Positions 1 through 5,906 of a DNA stretch of 64,000 nt are shown one piece after another. Position numbers and translations under genes: made by a program. The stretch spans positions 1 through 64,000 of the forward strand of contig UQZO01000006.1 in assembly GCA_900545545.1 (NCBI GenBank), given 5' to 3'. Source of the DNA: an uncultured Subdoligranulum sp. GTDB taxonomy: Bacteria > Bacillota > Clostridia > Oscillospirales > Ruminococcaceae. The notes below the pieces were generated by a model. It was not told the DNA's origin and made no database searches. It saw only the letters and a program-made list of their open reading frames with translations. Position 1 is the first letter of the stretch. Each line of letters starts with the position of its first letter.

Positions 1-164
1 ATTTTGAGGAAGACGCTACTTTGCTGTGTACGCTGGACCGCATCTTTGACGATGCCACTGTATTTAAGCTGCGTGGTGAAAGTTTCCGGGGAAAGAAGCT
101 GGAGACAGTTTCTTTGCAAACCGGCAAGATACCTGCGGTTGAGTCGGTAGTGGCGAAGGAGTAA
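1..164 (+). CDS. C-terminal end of a prophage structural protein (partial)
   Basis: An open frame enters from the left edge and stops at the TAA at 162-164, giving the last 53 residues of a protein. The fragment is charged and has no motif I recognise. Its position just before the small-ORF block and the lysis genes suggests a tail or baseplate component. That is inference from context only; the family cannot be named from this fragment. Confidence 0.6.
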   Translation, partial: FEEDATLLCTLDRIFDDATVFKLRGESFRGKKLETVSLQTGKIPAVESVVAKE

Positions 165-405
165 CCAGATTGAAATCTGGGTTGTTTGGTCTTTTTAATT
201 GATCTACATTTGGTGATTTCTGTTGAGCCCAAAATGGTTATTTCAGCTGAACGCTAACAATTTATATAATGTTATTAGCTGTTACCGGATTTTGCTTCCC
301 TTGTTTTTGCCCTTATGAGGTGTCGTAACACAAGGGAAAAGGATATAACATAAGGGAAAGTCTAAGGGAAAGCTCACTTGCCAAAACTGTAGTAAAATCA
401 AGGCA
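165..405 (+). other. Non-coding stretch with interleaved inverted repeats
   Basis: No credible ORF. A short hairpin follows the upstream stop (CCAGATT 165-171 with AATCTGG 174-180) and a T-rich stretch comes after it, so it may be a weak terminator. Further on, CCCTTGT (298-304) can pair with ACAAGGG (330-336) while CCCTTAT (310-316) can pair with ATAAGGG (350-356). The two helices interleave as in a pseudoknot. A third AAGGG repeat lies at 364-368. Function unknown. Confidence 0.4.
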
Positions 406-434
406 TTGCGGATTTTATCGTAACACTTTATAAT
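406..434 (+). promoter_or_regulatory. Predicted sigma-A promoter of the small-ORF block
   Basis: TTGCGG (406-411), 17 bases, then a perfect TATAAT (429-434). Transcription would start near 441, about 65 bases before the first gene of the block. Together with the terminator at 2355-2383 it makes the four small genes a separate transcription unit inside the late region. Confidence 0.55.
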
Positions 435-505
435 ACCAGTTAGGTGTTAAAGAATTGTAGGTATCAAAATTATAATTTTTATTATGGTAAAAGGAGGAGA
501 GATAT

Positions 506-904
506 ATGGGATATATGAGTGCTGCAGGAGGAACACTCTGGGAATATGAGCAAATATTGTATATCTACATACATTTTCAAGGAGGATATAGTAGCTCTGG
601 TCCTATTCCGGAACATACTTCTTTCATAATTGAAAACGGAGCAACTAAAAATGATGACTCTAATTCACTTTCTGGTTGTCCAATAATTAAAAATCCTATG
701 GGGTATGCCGGTTTTAGCAATGGATATGATGATATGAGTTCATTCGGCGCGTTAAAGCTTGAAGCAAAAACAGGACAAAACAATGCGAAATTTACATCAT
801 TATCAAATTTGATTTGTGTGTACGGAACAACTAAAGGGAAAACGTATACAAAAGGAGAACAGTTTGTTTTGACGTCTGGATTTTATGGATTCGCAAAAAA
901 GTAA
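506..904 (+). CDS. Small beta-rich prophage protein A
   Basis: 132 aa. The start is set by a strong AAGGAGGAG site about 8 bases upstream. I do not recognise the family. The N-terminus MGYMSAA resembles those of the genes at 1032 and 1551 (pattern M-G/S-L/Y-M-S-A/V), and the C-terminus carries a KTYTKGEQF motif echoed in the next three ORFs. There is no signal peptide or membrane segment. Glycine, tyrosine and asparagine are frequent, which fits a small beta-sheet surface or tail-decoration domain. The gene is clearly more AT-rich than the host chromosome. It could be a tail-tip accessory protein or a moron (a cargo gene of the phage); the sequence does not decide. Confidence 0.6.
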   Translation: MGYMSAAGGTLWEYEQILYIYIHFQGGYSSSGPIPEHTSFIIENGATKNDDSNSLSGCPIIKNPMGYAGFSNGYDDMSSFGALKLEAKTGQNNAKFTSLSNLICVYGTTKGKTYTKGEQFVLTSGFYGFAKK

Positions 905-940
905 ATAGTACATATAATAAACAGCTTCGGAGGTGGCAAA

Positions 941-991
941 ATGACGAAACAACGTAAAAATTGTCGGGGGGGGGGCTCTATAGCCCTCTAA
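941..991 (+). CDS. Tiny leader ORF 1 with a G-run
   Basis: A 16-codon frame starting ATG at 941 behind CGGAGG (929-934), encoding MTKQRKNC, then Arg-Gly-Gly-Gly and a short tail. The glycines come from a run of ten G (966-975). A near-duplicate lies at 1461-1502. With nine G the frame would end in RGGAL and stop at 981-983. With ten (as here) it stops at 989-991. With eleven or eight it would run on to a TAA at 1030-1032 that overlaps the next ATG. The good ribosome site and the duplicated layout support translation; the peptide itself may have no function beyond being translated. Confidence 0.5.
   Translation: MTKQRKNCRGGGSIAL
966..975 (+). repeat. Homopolymeric G tract, 10 bases
   Basis: Ten consecutive G inside leader ORF 1. 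Runs of this length are known to slip during replication and cause phase variation. Its length decides where translation of the leader ends. Confidence 0.85.
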
Positions 992-998
992 TGTGCAA

Positions 999-1033
999 AT
1001 TGCACAACACTATTATTGGAGGTGTTGTGTAAT
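999..1033 (+). promoter_or_regulatory. Hairpin covering the ribosome site and start codon of gene B
   Basis: ATTGCACAACAC (999-1010) pairs over 12 positions, with one G-U, with GTGTTGTGTAAT (1022-1033). The loop (1011-1021) holds most of the GGAGG ribosome site (1018-1022), and the 3' arm includes the first two bases of the ATG at 1032. This would limit translation of gene B unless a ribosome on the leader opens it. Confidence 0.6.
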
Positions 1034-1391
1034 GAGTCTTATGAGCGCTTCTAGTGTGAAACAAAAAATTAAAATTGAAGAGATAGCAAAAAGTGTGGAC
1101 AGATCTCAGGCCCCGTATTGGAATTTCTCTTCAAAGGTGAACGTTGGAGACACGGTACTAAATAGTAATGCAAACGTTGGATATATAGATGTTTCTAGTA
1201 AGACAGTTCAAACTGGATTTTTGTTTAAGTTTAGACACGATAATCCAACATTTAAACTGTATGCAAATGGGACAATATATGCCAGTATTGGAAACACAAA
1301 CAATTACAAACAGTACACTGATGGCCAACAAATTCTTTCTATATCTGATACTGGCTATCAAATTGTATATGCATATAAAAATGTAGAATAA
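1032..1391 (+). CDS. Small beta-rich prophage protein B
   Basis: 119 aa. The start is the ATG at 1032, with GGAGG at 1018-1022; an upstream in-frame GTG at 993 has no ribosome site. The N-terminus MSLMSAS matches its two neighbours. The C-terminal part has a YTDGQQI motif comparable to those in genes A, C and D. No transmembrane segment or known domain. The TAA at 1030-1032 overlaps the ATG, a layout used for termination-reinitiation, but it is reached only if the upstream G run changes length. Probably a tail accessory or cargo protein; function unknown. Confidence 0.6.
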   Translation: MSLMSASSVKQKIKIEEIAKSVDRSQAPYWNFSSKVNVGDTVLNSNANVGYIDVSSKTVQTGFLFKFRHDNPTFKLYANGTIYASIGNTNNYKQYTDGQQILSISDTGYQIVYAYKNVE

Positions 1392-1460
1392 AGTTTTATA
1401 TAGTTTTGTATTTATAAGATTAAATCGTATAAATAAAAATTTTTACTTGGAGGAAATAAA

Positions 1461-1502
1461 ATGACGATGCAACGAAAAATAAATAGGGGGGGGGCATTGT
1501 GA
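1461..1502 (+). CDS. Tiny leader ORF 2 with a G-run
   Basis: A 13-codon frame, MTMQRKIN then RGGAL and TGA at 1500-1502, behind TTGGAGGAA (1448-1456). It duplicates the leader at 941. The run here is nine G. With ten it would stop at 1508-1510; with eight or eleven it would continue for 18 codons to the TAA at 1549-1551 that overlaps the next ATG. Both copies therefore have the same three-state behaviour. Confidence 0.5.
   Translation: MTMQRKINRGGAL
1486..1494 (+). repeat. Homopolymeric G tract, 9 bases
   Basis: Nine consecutive G inside leader ORF 2, at the same place as the ten-base run at 966-975. The different length in the two copies fits slippage, though assembly error at homopolymers must be excluded. 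Confidence 0.85.
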
Positions 1503-1517
1503 CCTCCTAATTGGCAC

Positions 1518-1552
1518 ATTGCACAACATCTCGAAAGAAGGTGCTGTGTAAT
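1518..1552 (+). promoter_or_regulatory. Hairpin covering the ribosome site and start codon of gene C
   Basis: ATTGCACA (1518-1525) pairs with TGTGTAAT (1545-1552), and CATCT (1527-1531) pairs with AGGTG (1539-1543). The inner helix differs in sequence from the copy at 999-1033 but pairs again, so pairing is kept although bases changed. The AAGGTG ribosome site and the AT of the ATG are inside the stem. Confidence 0.55.
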
Positions 1553-1916
1553 GGGACTTATGAGCGTTGGCGGCGGGGGCGGAAGCGGCCCTCTAGGGAA
1601 AGTGTATTGCGTTTTTCCGTATCTGAACAGTGAAATCTTTGGACTTTTTCCAGCGTCGTATTGGTCGAAGGTAGAATACGGCACTGGAGCTGTTACTTTT
1701 GTACCTACAAAAACGTTTAAAGCAAAGCTTCACTACGCAGTTGTTAAGCATCCGAGCTATTTTCCGGTCATCAAAAAGGATAACGAGGAAACTAAGGATG
1801 TAATAGATGGGATGGACTACCAGTTTGTTGCGGGTTCCACCTATAAGATAGGTACCGACTACGAGACCGGTACTTCGGACTACAGAAAGTTTATTTTTTA
1901 TGCAAGCGATAAGTGA
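1551..1916 (+). CDS. Small glycine-rich prophage protein C
   Basis: 121 aa, start ATG at 1551 inside the hairpin. It begins MGLMSVGGGGGSG, sharing the N-terminal pattern of genes A and B, followed by a roughly 105-residue region rich in Tyr, Phe and Lys. The motif STYKIGTDY near the C-terminus parallels the motifs in A, B and D. No signal peptide or transmembrane segment. GC content is intermediate between genes A/B and the host. Unknown function; a small tail-associated domain is the simplest reading. It ends 9 bases before gene D. Confidence 0.6.
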   Translation: MGLMSVGGGGGSGPLGKVYCVFPYLNSEIFGLFPASYWSKVEYGTGAVTFVPTKTFKAKLHYAVVKHPSYFPVIKKDNEETKDVIDGMDYQFVAGSTYKIGTDYETGTSDYRKFIFYASDK

Positions 1917-1925
1917 GGTGAGGGC

Positions 1926-2291
1926 ATGAAAATCTACGACGAAATCACACGAGAAGAAATCCTCGATCCTGACCTCTCTGCGGGGTATCTGTACGACGGC
2001 GTGATCGTGACCGGCCGCACCGAGGAGCGCATCGAAGTCATGGACGGCACCGTCACAGCATCCCGTCCCGACGGCCTGCGCCGCCTGATCCCGGCGCAGG
2101 ACATTACCGAGCCCTGCCAGTGGTACCACAAGTACACCGAGGAGGAACTTGCCCAGCAGAAGCCGAGCAGCAAATGGAAAATTGTAAGTGGTGGTACTTA
2201 TAAATTTGAAAAAGGTAAAACATACGTGTTTGGTTACGGATTTACACAAAATGGAGATGGCTATGGCGTGGCAGTTGGAAAGCTGATTTGA
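1926..2291 (+). CDS. Phage tail-region hypothetical protein D, composite gene
   Basis: 121 aa, start ATG at 1926 after GAGGTGAGG. The first 80 residues (MKIYDEITREEIL onward, acidic) are encoded by GC-rich DNA and resemble short hypothetical proteins often seen next to tail-fibre genes in Firmicutes phages. From about residue 84 the DNA turns AT-rich and encodes SGGTYKFEKGKTYVFG, which resembles the C-terminal motifs of genes A-C. The break suggests a domain swap. The N-terminal similarity is from memory of the family style, not a search. Confidence 0.6.
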   Translation: MKIYDEITREEILDPDLSAGYLYDGVIVTGRTEERIEVMDGTVTASRPDGLRRLIPAQDITEPCQWYHKYTEEELAQQKPSSKWKIVSGGTYKFEKGKTYVFGYGFTQNGDGYGVAVGKLI

Positions 2292-2354
2292 TGTACTATT
2301 TTTATGTTGTCACTTTGATGTAGATATATGTAAAAATAGAAAACAATAATTAAG

Positions 2355-2383
2355 GCGGTCTGCAATTCGCAGACCGCTTTCTT
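2355..2383 (+). terminator. Rho-independent terminator after the small-ORF block
   Basis: GCGGTCTGC (2355-2363) and GCAGACCGC (2369-2377) form a perfect 9-bp stem with loop AATTC, followed by TTTCTTG. It separates the block from the endolysin gene. Confidence 0.75.
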
Positions 2384-2400
2384 GTTTTAAAGGAGGGTGT

Positions 2401-4008
2401 ATGAGACTCAAAGATGGAGAAGTGTGCCTTGCGTGGCCGTTGGCAAGTCACATTATCACGCAAGGATATTATTATAATGACGGTTCGATTCACAAAGCTA
2501 TCGATATGCGAGCAGCGGTTGGTACTCCTGTTTTTGCAGCGGAAGACGGTGATGTGACAATAGTTTATCACTGGAATGGAATTCGTACTCAGGGAGATAC
2601 GAATTCTTATGGAAACATGGTAAAGATAAAACATGCTCCGTGGAAAAACGGAACAGTAGAAACATTGTATGCCCACTTGAATACTACGTGTGTTAGAGTT
2701 GGGCAGAAAGTAAAAACAGGGGACCTGATTGGTTATAGCGGCAATACCGGCAACTCGTTTGGTGCACATTTACACTTTGAAGTTAGATATAATGGCACAA
2801 GAACTAATCCGCTAGTTTGGCTGGACAACGATTTCTCTCTTGCAACTGGTAAGGAATACACTTTTGGTGCTGGAGAGCATAGCGTAGATACAAGTGTTGG
2901 CGTTGCCGATGATACGCAGCAAGGTGGAACGGATAATTCTGTATCTTCGTCTTCAAATGGATGTATGGAAGGTGTTTCTGTAAGTAATAAAAAATGGGGA
3001 ATTGACGTTTCTAAATATCAGGGAACAATAAATTGGAGAAAGGTTGCTGCTGCCGGAGTCAAATTTGCAATGCTGAGAGTTGTTTCAACAGACAAGAACG
3101 GAATTTATATCGATCCTACATTTGAACAGAATTACAAAGGTGCCACCGAGGCTGGAATTCCGGTAGGTGCCTATTTCTTTACCTATGCGCAGTCTGAAGA
3201 TACTCAGAATAAAGAAATGGAAATGATGTTCAAGGCTTTGGATGGCAAGAAGTTCGATTATCCGATTGCGCTTGATATTGAAGATACTGGTACAGCTTCA
3301 ATTGGGAAGTCTGCTCTGACAGCTCTTGTTAAACGTGGATTGGACATTATTGATCAAAAAGGATACAAGCCAATCTTATACACATATACAAATTATAAAA
3401 ACAATTATTTGGATATGAACGTATTAAAGGATTATGATCTTTGGCTTGCTGATACTCGTTCCAGCTATAACGGAGAAGGGAAGAGTGCAATTTGGCAATA
3501 TGGGCAAGAGACAATTGCTGGAATCACTGGCAAGTGTGATGTCAATTATTGCTATAAGATCTATTGCCAAGACGAATCTCAAGGCGGATCATCTGGACCA
3601 GAATCGAGTGGCTCTCAAAAGGCTATTACTCTGAATAAAGGAACTTGGAATGTCAGAAAAGGACCTGGGACAAATTACGCAAGTGTCGGGGTTATTACAA
3701 GTCCAGATCCTAAAACTGGCAAGAATGTAACAATCGGCTACGAGTCAATTGTAGATGGTTGGTACAAGACAGTTTATGGCTATATTGGCCCTAGTGCTGT
3801 CAGCACCCAAAAAGCCATAACATTTAAACCGGGTACATGGAACGTAAGAAAAGGGCCAGGAACTGAATATGCGAGTGTTGGAACGATTGTTAGCCCGAAC
3901 CAGCAAACAGGACAGGCTACAGTAATTGGTTATGAATCAATCACTGATGGATGGTTTAAGACTGTATATGGATACGTAGGTCCTGGAGCTATTCAGAGCT
4001 ATACATAA
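2401..4008 (+). CDS. Bifunctional phage endolysin: M23 peptidase + GH25 muramidase + two C-terminal repeats
   Basis: 535 aa, ATG behind AAAGGAGGG. Residues about 15-135 are a peptidase M23 (LytM-type) domain with zinc ligands H31 and D35 and the HLH motif at 123-125, all present. Residues about 198-395 are a GH25 lysozyme domain opening GIDVSKYQG and containing the acidic LDIEDTG motif. Two repeats of about 60 residues (KAIT then GTWNVRKGPGT) at about 408-470 and 472-533 look like SH3-type wall-binding modules. Expected to cut both peptide cross-links and glycan strands at lysis. No signal peptide, so release depends on the holins downstream. Confidence 0.9.
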   Translation: MRLKDGEVCLAWPLASHIITQGYYYNDGSIHKAIDMRAAVGTPVFAAEDGDVTIVYHWNGIRTQGDTNSYGNMVKIKHAPWKNGTVETLYAHLNTTCVRVGQKVKTGDLIGYSGNTGNSFGAHLHFEVRYNGTRTNPLVWLDNDFSLATGKEYTFGAGEHSVDTSVGVADDTQQGGTDNSVSSSSNGCMEGVSVSNKKWGIDVSKYQGTINWRKVAAAGVKFAMLRVVSTDKNGIYIDPTFEQNYKGATEAGIPVGAYFFTYAQSEDTQNKEMEMMFKALDGKKFDYPIALDIEDTGTASIGKSALTALVKRGLDIIDQKGYKPILYTYTNYKNNYLDMNVLKDYDLWLADTRSSYNGEGKSAIWQYGQETIAGITGKCDVNYCYKIYCQDESQGGSSGPESSGSQKAITLNKGTWNVRKGPGTNYASVGVITSPDPKTGKNVTIGYESIVDGWYKTVYGYIGPSAVSTQKAITFKPGTWNVRKGPGTEYASVGTIVSPNQQTGQATVIGYESITDGWFKTVYGYVGPGAIQSYT

Positions 4009-4025
4009 TATTGGAGGACATTGTA

Positions 4026-4328
4026 ATGAAAGAATCATTTAATGTTATGAGATTCTCCAAAAAGGTAATTATTTTTACGATGGGCGTCACGATTGCATAT
4101 GCGATCGTATATATGGTTCTGTGCTTCATGATTAAGCAGCTTCCTGACTATAGCTTTAATGCTGGCATATTTGCTGCATTGAGTGCAGAAAATCTATGCA
4201 ATGCATGGATTAAAGTATGGGAACATAAATCAAAAAATAATGAAGCGTGCCAAACAGACTCTTCTAATGGAGATGGAGTATTTCACCCAAATGAACTTAC
4301 AGGAGAAAATATTAACGTAGGAGATTGA
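4026..4328 (+). CDS. Small phage membrane protein, holin candidate
   Basis: 100 aa. The start ATG at 4026 has TTGGAGG (4011-4017) just upstream; a longer reading from 4011 has no ribosome site. A hydrophobic stretch at residues about 13-35 and a second, weaker one at about 45-62 suggest one or two membrane segments, followed by a polar C-terminus. It sits between the endolysin and the LL-H-type holin, overlapping nothing and ending 2 bases before the next start. Likely part of the hole-forming system; the family is not recognised with certainty. Confidence 0.6.
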   Translation: MKESFNVMRFSKKVIIFTMGVTIAYAIVYMVLCFMIKQLPDYSFNAGIFAALSAENLCNAWIKVWEHKSKNNEACQTDSSNGDGVFHPNELTGENINVGD

Positions 4329-4330
4329 AC

Positions 4331-4708
4331 ATGGAACAGGGAATTGTTTATATTATTATGGGCGTTTTGAGCATTGCCCTATTTTTTGTTGGCAGATATG
4401 TTTTTCCATCTGCTGGTAAGATTGTCCAGTCTGCAATGAATTTGCTTGAAGCTTATCCGATGCTGTTTGAATGGGCAACAAGTGCTTGTCAGTATATTGC
4501 AGAGTATTTTAACGACATTCCTGGCGAGCAAAAGAATAAAAAGGCTGCTGAAATCATCATGCAGATCGCTTCTCAGGTTGGCATAGAAATGACGGAGGAG
4601 CAGGCAAGAGCGATTGCGCAAGCTGCTTATGAAGCTATGAAAAAAGGGCAGGCAGAATCTGAGAAAGAAGGTGCTTCTGTCCATGAAGGGGTGGGTGTGA
4701 ATGCCTAA
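4331..4708 (+). CDS. Phage holin, LL-H family
   Basis: 125 aa, ATG at 4331 with GGAG at 4319-4322. One N-terminal transmembrane segment (residues about 4-25) is followed by an amphipathic region and a C-terminal part resembling the LL-H holin family (helix with MTEEQARAIAQAAYEAM). In this family the protein inserts in the membrane and permits endolysin release. The last 8 bases overlap the next gene, so the two are translationally coupled. Confidence 0.75.
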   Translation: MEQGIVYIIMGVLSIALFFVGRYVFPSAGKIVQSAMNLLEAYPMLFEWATSACQYIAEYFNDIPGEQKNKKAAEIIMQIASQVGIEMTEEQARAIAQAAYEAMKKGQAESEKEGASVHEGVGVNA

Positions 4709-5096
4709 TCCTGAATTTGTATTTACATTAAACGATGCTGTTGCATGGTTCTTAGCTGTATGTGCCGGAATCGCATGTATTTCAGGTGCTGTTGCTGCAA
4801 TTACGAAATTTGGCGATTTTTTGAAAAAGCCAAACAAAGAGCAAGATAACAAAATTGAGGAAACAAAAAATGAAATCATTAGACTAACTGCGCGGGTAGA
4901 AAACCTCGAATCTGACAGTAAAAAATTTTCTGAACTTTTTGAGAAAGATAAGCGTAGATTGGATGCGCATGAAGAGTCTACGAATATGCTGTTGAAGGCT
5001 AACTTTGCCCTGCTTGGACATGCTCTTAACGGGAATAACGTTGAACAGATGCAGGGGGCCTTTAACGAGATTCAGGAATATCTTTTTAATCGATAA
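4701..5096 (+). CDS. Phage membrane protein with coiled coil, lysis-cassette partner
   Basis: 131 aa, ATG at 4701. An N-terminal hydrophobic segment (residues about 12-36) is followed by a long charged helix (about 45-95, heptad-like, ending LDAHEES) and a short C-terminal tail. This is the architecture of XhlA-type and similar holin-associated proteins that accompany holins in Firmicutes phages. Overlaps the holin gene by 8 bases. Role in lysis is inferred from position and shape, not from a diagnostic motif. Confidence 0.6.
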   Translation: MPNPEFVFTLNDAVAWFLAVCAGIACISGAVAAITKFGDFLKKPNKEQDNKIEETKNEIIRLTARVENLESDSKKFSELFEKDKRRLDAHEESTNMLLKANFALLGHALNGNNVEQMQGAFNEIQEYLFNR

Positions 5097-5097
5097 A

Positions 5098-5129
5098 TAA
5101 AAAAGAACCATTTATACAAAAATGGTTCT
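5098..5129 (-). terminator. Terminator for the toxin mRNA (minus strand)
   Basis: AGAACCATTT (5104-5113) pairs with AAATGGTTCT (5120-5129). Read on the minus strand the hairpin is followed by a run of six T, a typical intrinsic terminator. On the plus strand there is no T run, so it probably does not stop lysis-gene transcription efficiently. Confidence 0.65.
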
Positions 5130-5207
5130 GTGATCGAGTTTCAGAAACTTGCGAAGCCTGAGACCTTTGGAGCTTCTGCGGAGACTTCAAATCATATTTG
5201 TTATGCG

Positions 5208-5236
5208 TTGACAAATTACGTAAACTAAGGTAATAT
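5208..5236 (+). promoter_or_regulatory. Promoter of the antitoxin RNA
   Basis: TTGACA (5208-5213), 17 bases, TAATAT (5231-5236): close to the sigma-A consensus with ideal spacing. No ORF follows; an intrinsic terminator lies about 110 bases downstream. Confidence 0.75.
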
Positions 5237-5242
5237 TATATG

Positions 5243-5355
5243 TAAAGAAGACAGAGACGTATCCTAAATAGACAGCGCCTCGGTAACTTCTTCAATACGT
5301 TTCATCAACGCACATATCGAAGCCACCTACTAGCACTAGGTGGCTTCACTTTTTA
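5243..5355 (+). ncRNA. Predicted antisense antitoxin RNA (RatA-like position)
   Basis: About 112 nt from the start expected for the promoter at 5208-5236 to the terminator GAAGCCACCTA / TAGGTGGCTTC (5319-5329, 5337-5347) with five T after it. It has no ORF with a ribosome site. It runs convergently to the small toxin gene on the minus strand and is complementary to the last three codons and the 3' region of its mRNA, the arrangement known for RatA against TxpA and for the antisense RNAs of BsrG-type toxins. Boundaries are predicted, not measured. Confidence 0.65.
5319..5354 (+). terminator. Terminator of the antisense RNA
   Basis: Perfect 11-bp stem (5319-5329 with 5337-5347), 7-base loop, then ACTTTTT. 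The toxin stop codon on the other strand lies at the foot of the same hairpin. Confidence 0.8.
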
Positions 5356-5444
5356 TTAGAATTGAATATTGCGCAAACGGCGACAAAAACGCCCGCCCAC
5401 GTGCCTAAACAACCTAATACTGTACATATGGATATCAAATCCAT
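5346..5444 (-). CDS. Type I toxin: 32-residue hydrophobic peptide
   Basis: Minus-strand ORF, ATG at 5444 to TGA at 5346. The ribosome site is AGGAGGTGA (plus positions 5451-5459), an almost ideal match to the 16S tail. The peptide begins MDLISICTVLGCLG, has a single membrane-spanning stretch at residues about 4-27 and ends in NSNKK, so it is a one-helix membrane peptide with a basic tail. This is the shape of TxpA/BsrG/Fst-type toxins that depolarise the membrane. It has a consensus promoter at 5585-5613 and a convergent antisense RNA. The exact toxin family is not identified; three cysteines in so short a peptide are unusual. Confidence 0.65.
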   Translation of the reverse strand: MDLISICTVLGCLGTWAGVFVAVCAIFNSNKK

Positions 5445-5584
5445 AAGCGTCACCTCCTGACATGATAAATTGCCAGAAGGCTAAAGTGTTCTACCTCCTT
5501 TTGCCTTCCGGCTACTGGGAGGTGCCGCCTAACGTCTATAAAATGGATAAAATTCAACTGGAGACGTCTCTGTCTTCCAGTAAT

Positions 5585-5613
5585 ATTATATTTAGATTCG
5601 GATATATTGTCAA
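5585..5613 (-). promoter_or_regulatory. Promoter of the toxin mRNA
   Basis: Read on the minus strand: TTGACA (5613-5608), 17 bases, TATAAT (5590-5585), a perfect sigma-A consensus. Transcription would begin near 5578 and the toxin ORF starts about 134 bases later, leaving a long leader. Confidence 0.8.
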
Positions 5614-5619
5614 ACCAGA

Positions 5620-5651
5620 AACAGGGTTTCAGTTATTGGAACCCTGTTTTT
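5620..5651 (+). terminator. Orphan terminator, plus strand
   Basis: AACAGGGTT (5620-5628) pairs with AACCCTGTT (5640-5648), followed by TTTTT. No plus-strand gene ends here, so it may terminate leakage from the lysis genes or a further small RNA. Confidence 0.55.
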
Positions 5652-5757
5652 AGCGAATTAAATAACGATATTACGTTTAATTGCGCATGGTTCCGAAAAT
5701 ACACGTGTGAACGCGAAAGTCATTGTATCAGTTCGCTATTTTGTCGTTGCAACAAGA

Positions 5758-5797
5758 AAATCCCGGAAAGCATATCTGCTAACCGGGGTTTTGTTTT
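5758..5797 (+). terminator. Orphan terminator, plus strand
   Basis: AAATCCCGG (5758-5766) with CCGGGGTTT (5783-5791), an inner AGCA/TGCT helix, then TTGTTTTTG. As with the previous one, no gene ends at it. Confidence 0.6.
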
Positions 5798-5906
5798 TGT
5801 TCAAACGTTTAGTGCACTATTTGTCTTTGCGTAATTCTATGTGTATGGCGGTATGCACAAACATAGAATTATTATATAGGTTTAAGTATGTAAGGTCGTT
5901 TAAAAA

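Larger units (their letters stand above)
5445..5906. other. Gap between toxin gene and minus-strand phage gene
   Basis: Contains the toxin 5' leader and promoter, two plus-strand intrinsic terminators (5620-5651 and 5758-5797) with no obvious gene in front of either, and a 10-bp inverted repeat AATTCTATGT / ACATAGAATT around 5832-5870. Short open frames here lack ribosome sites and were not called. Confidence 0.5.

Noticed and set aside
506..2291. Diversity-generating retroelement targets
   Set aside because: No reverse transcriptase, no template/variable repeat pair with adenine-specific changes was seen in the window.
5462..5834. Short plus-strand ORFs opposite and beyond the toxin leader
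   Set aside because: No ribosome sites, overlap with predicted promoters and terminators, and no plausible protein features.
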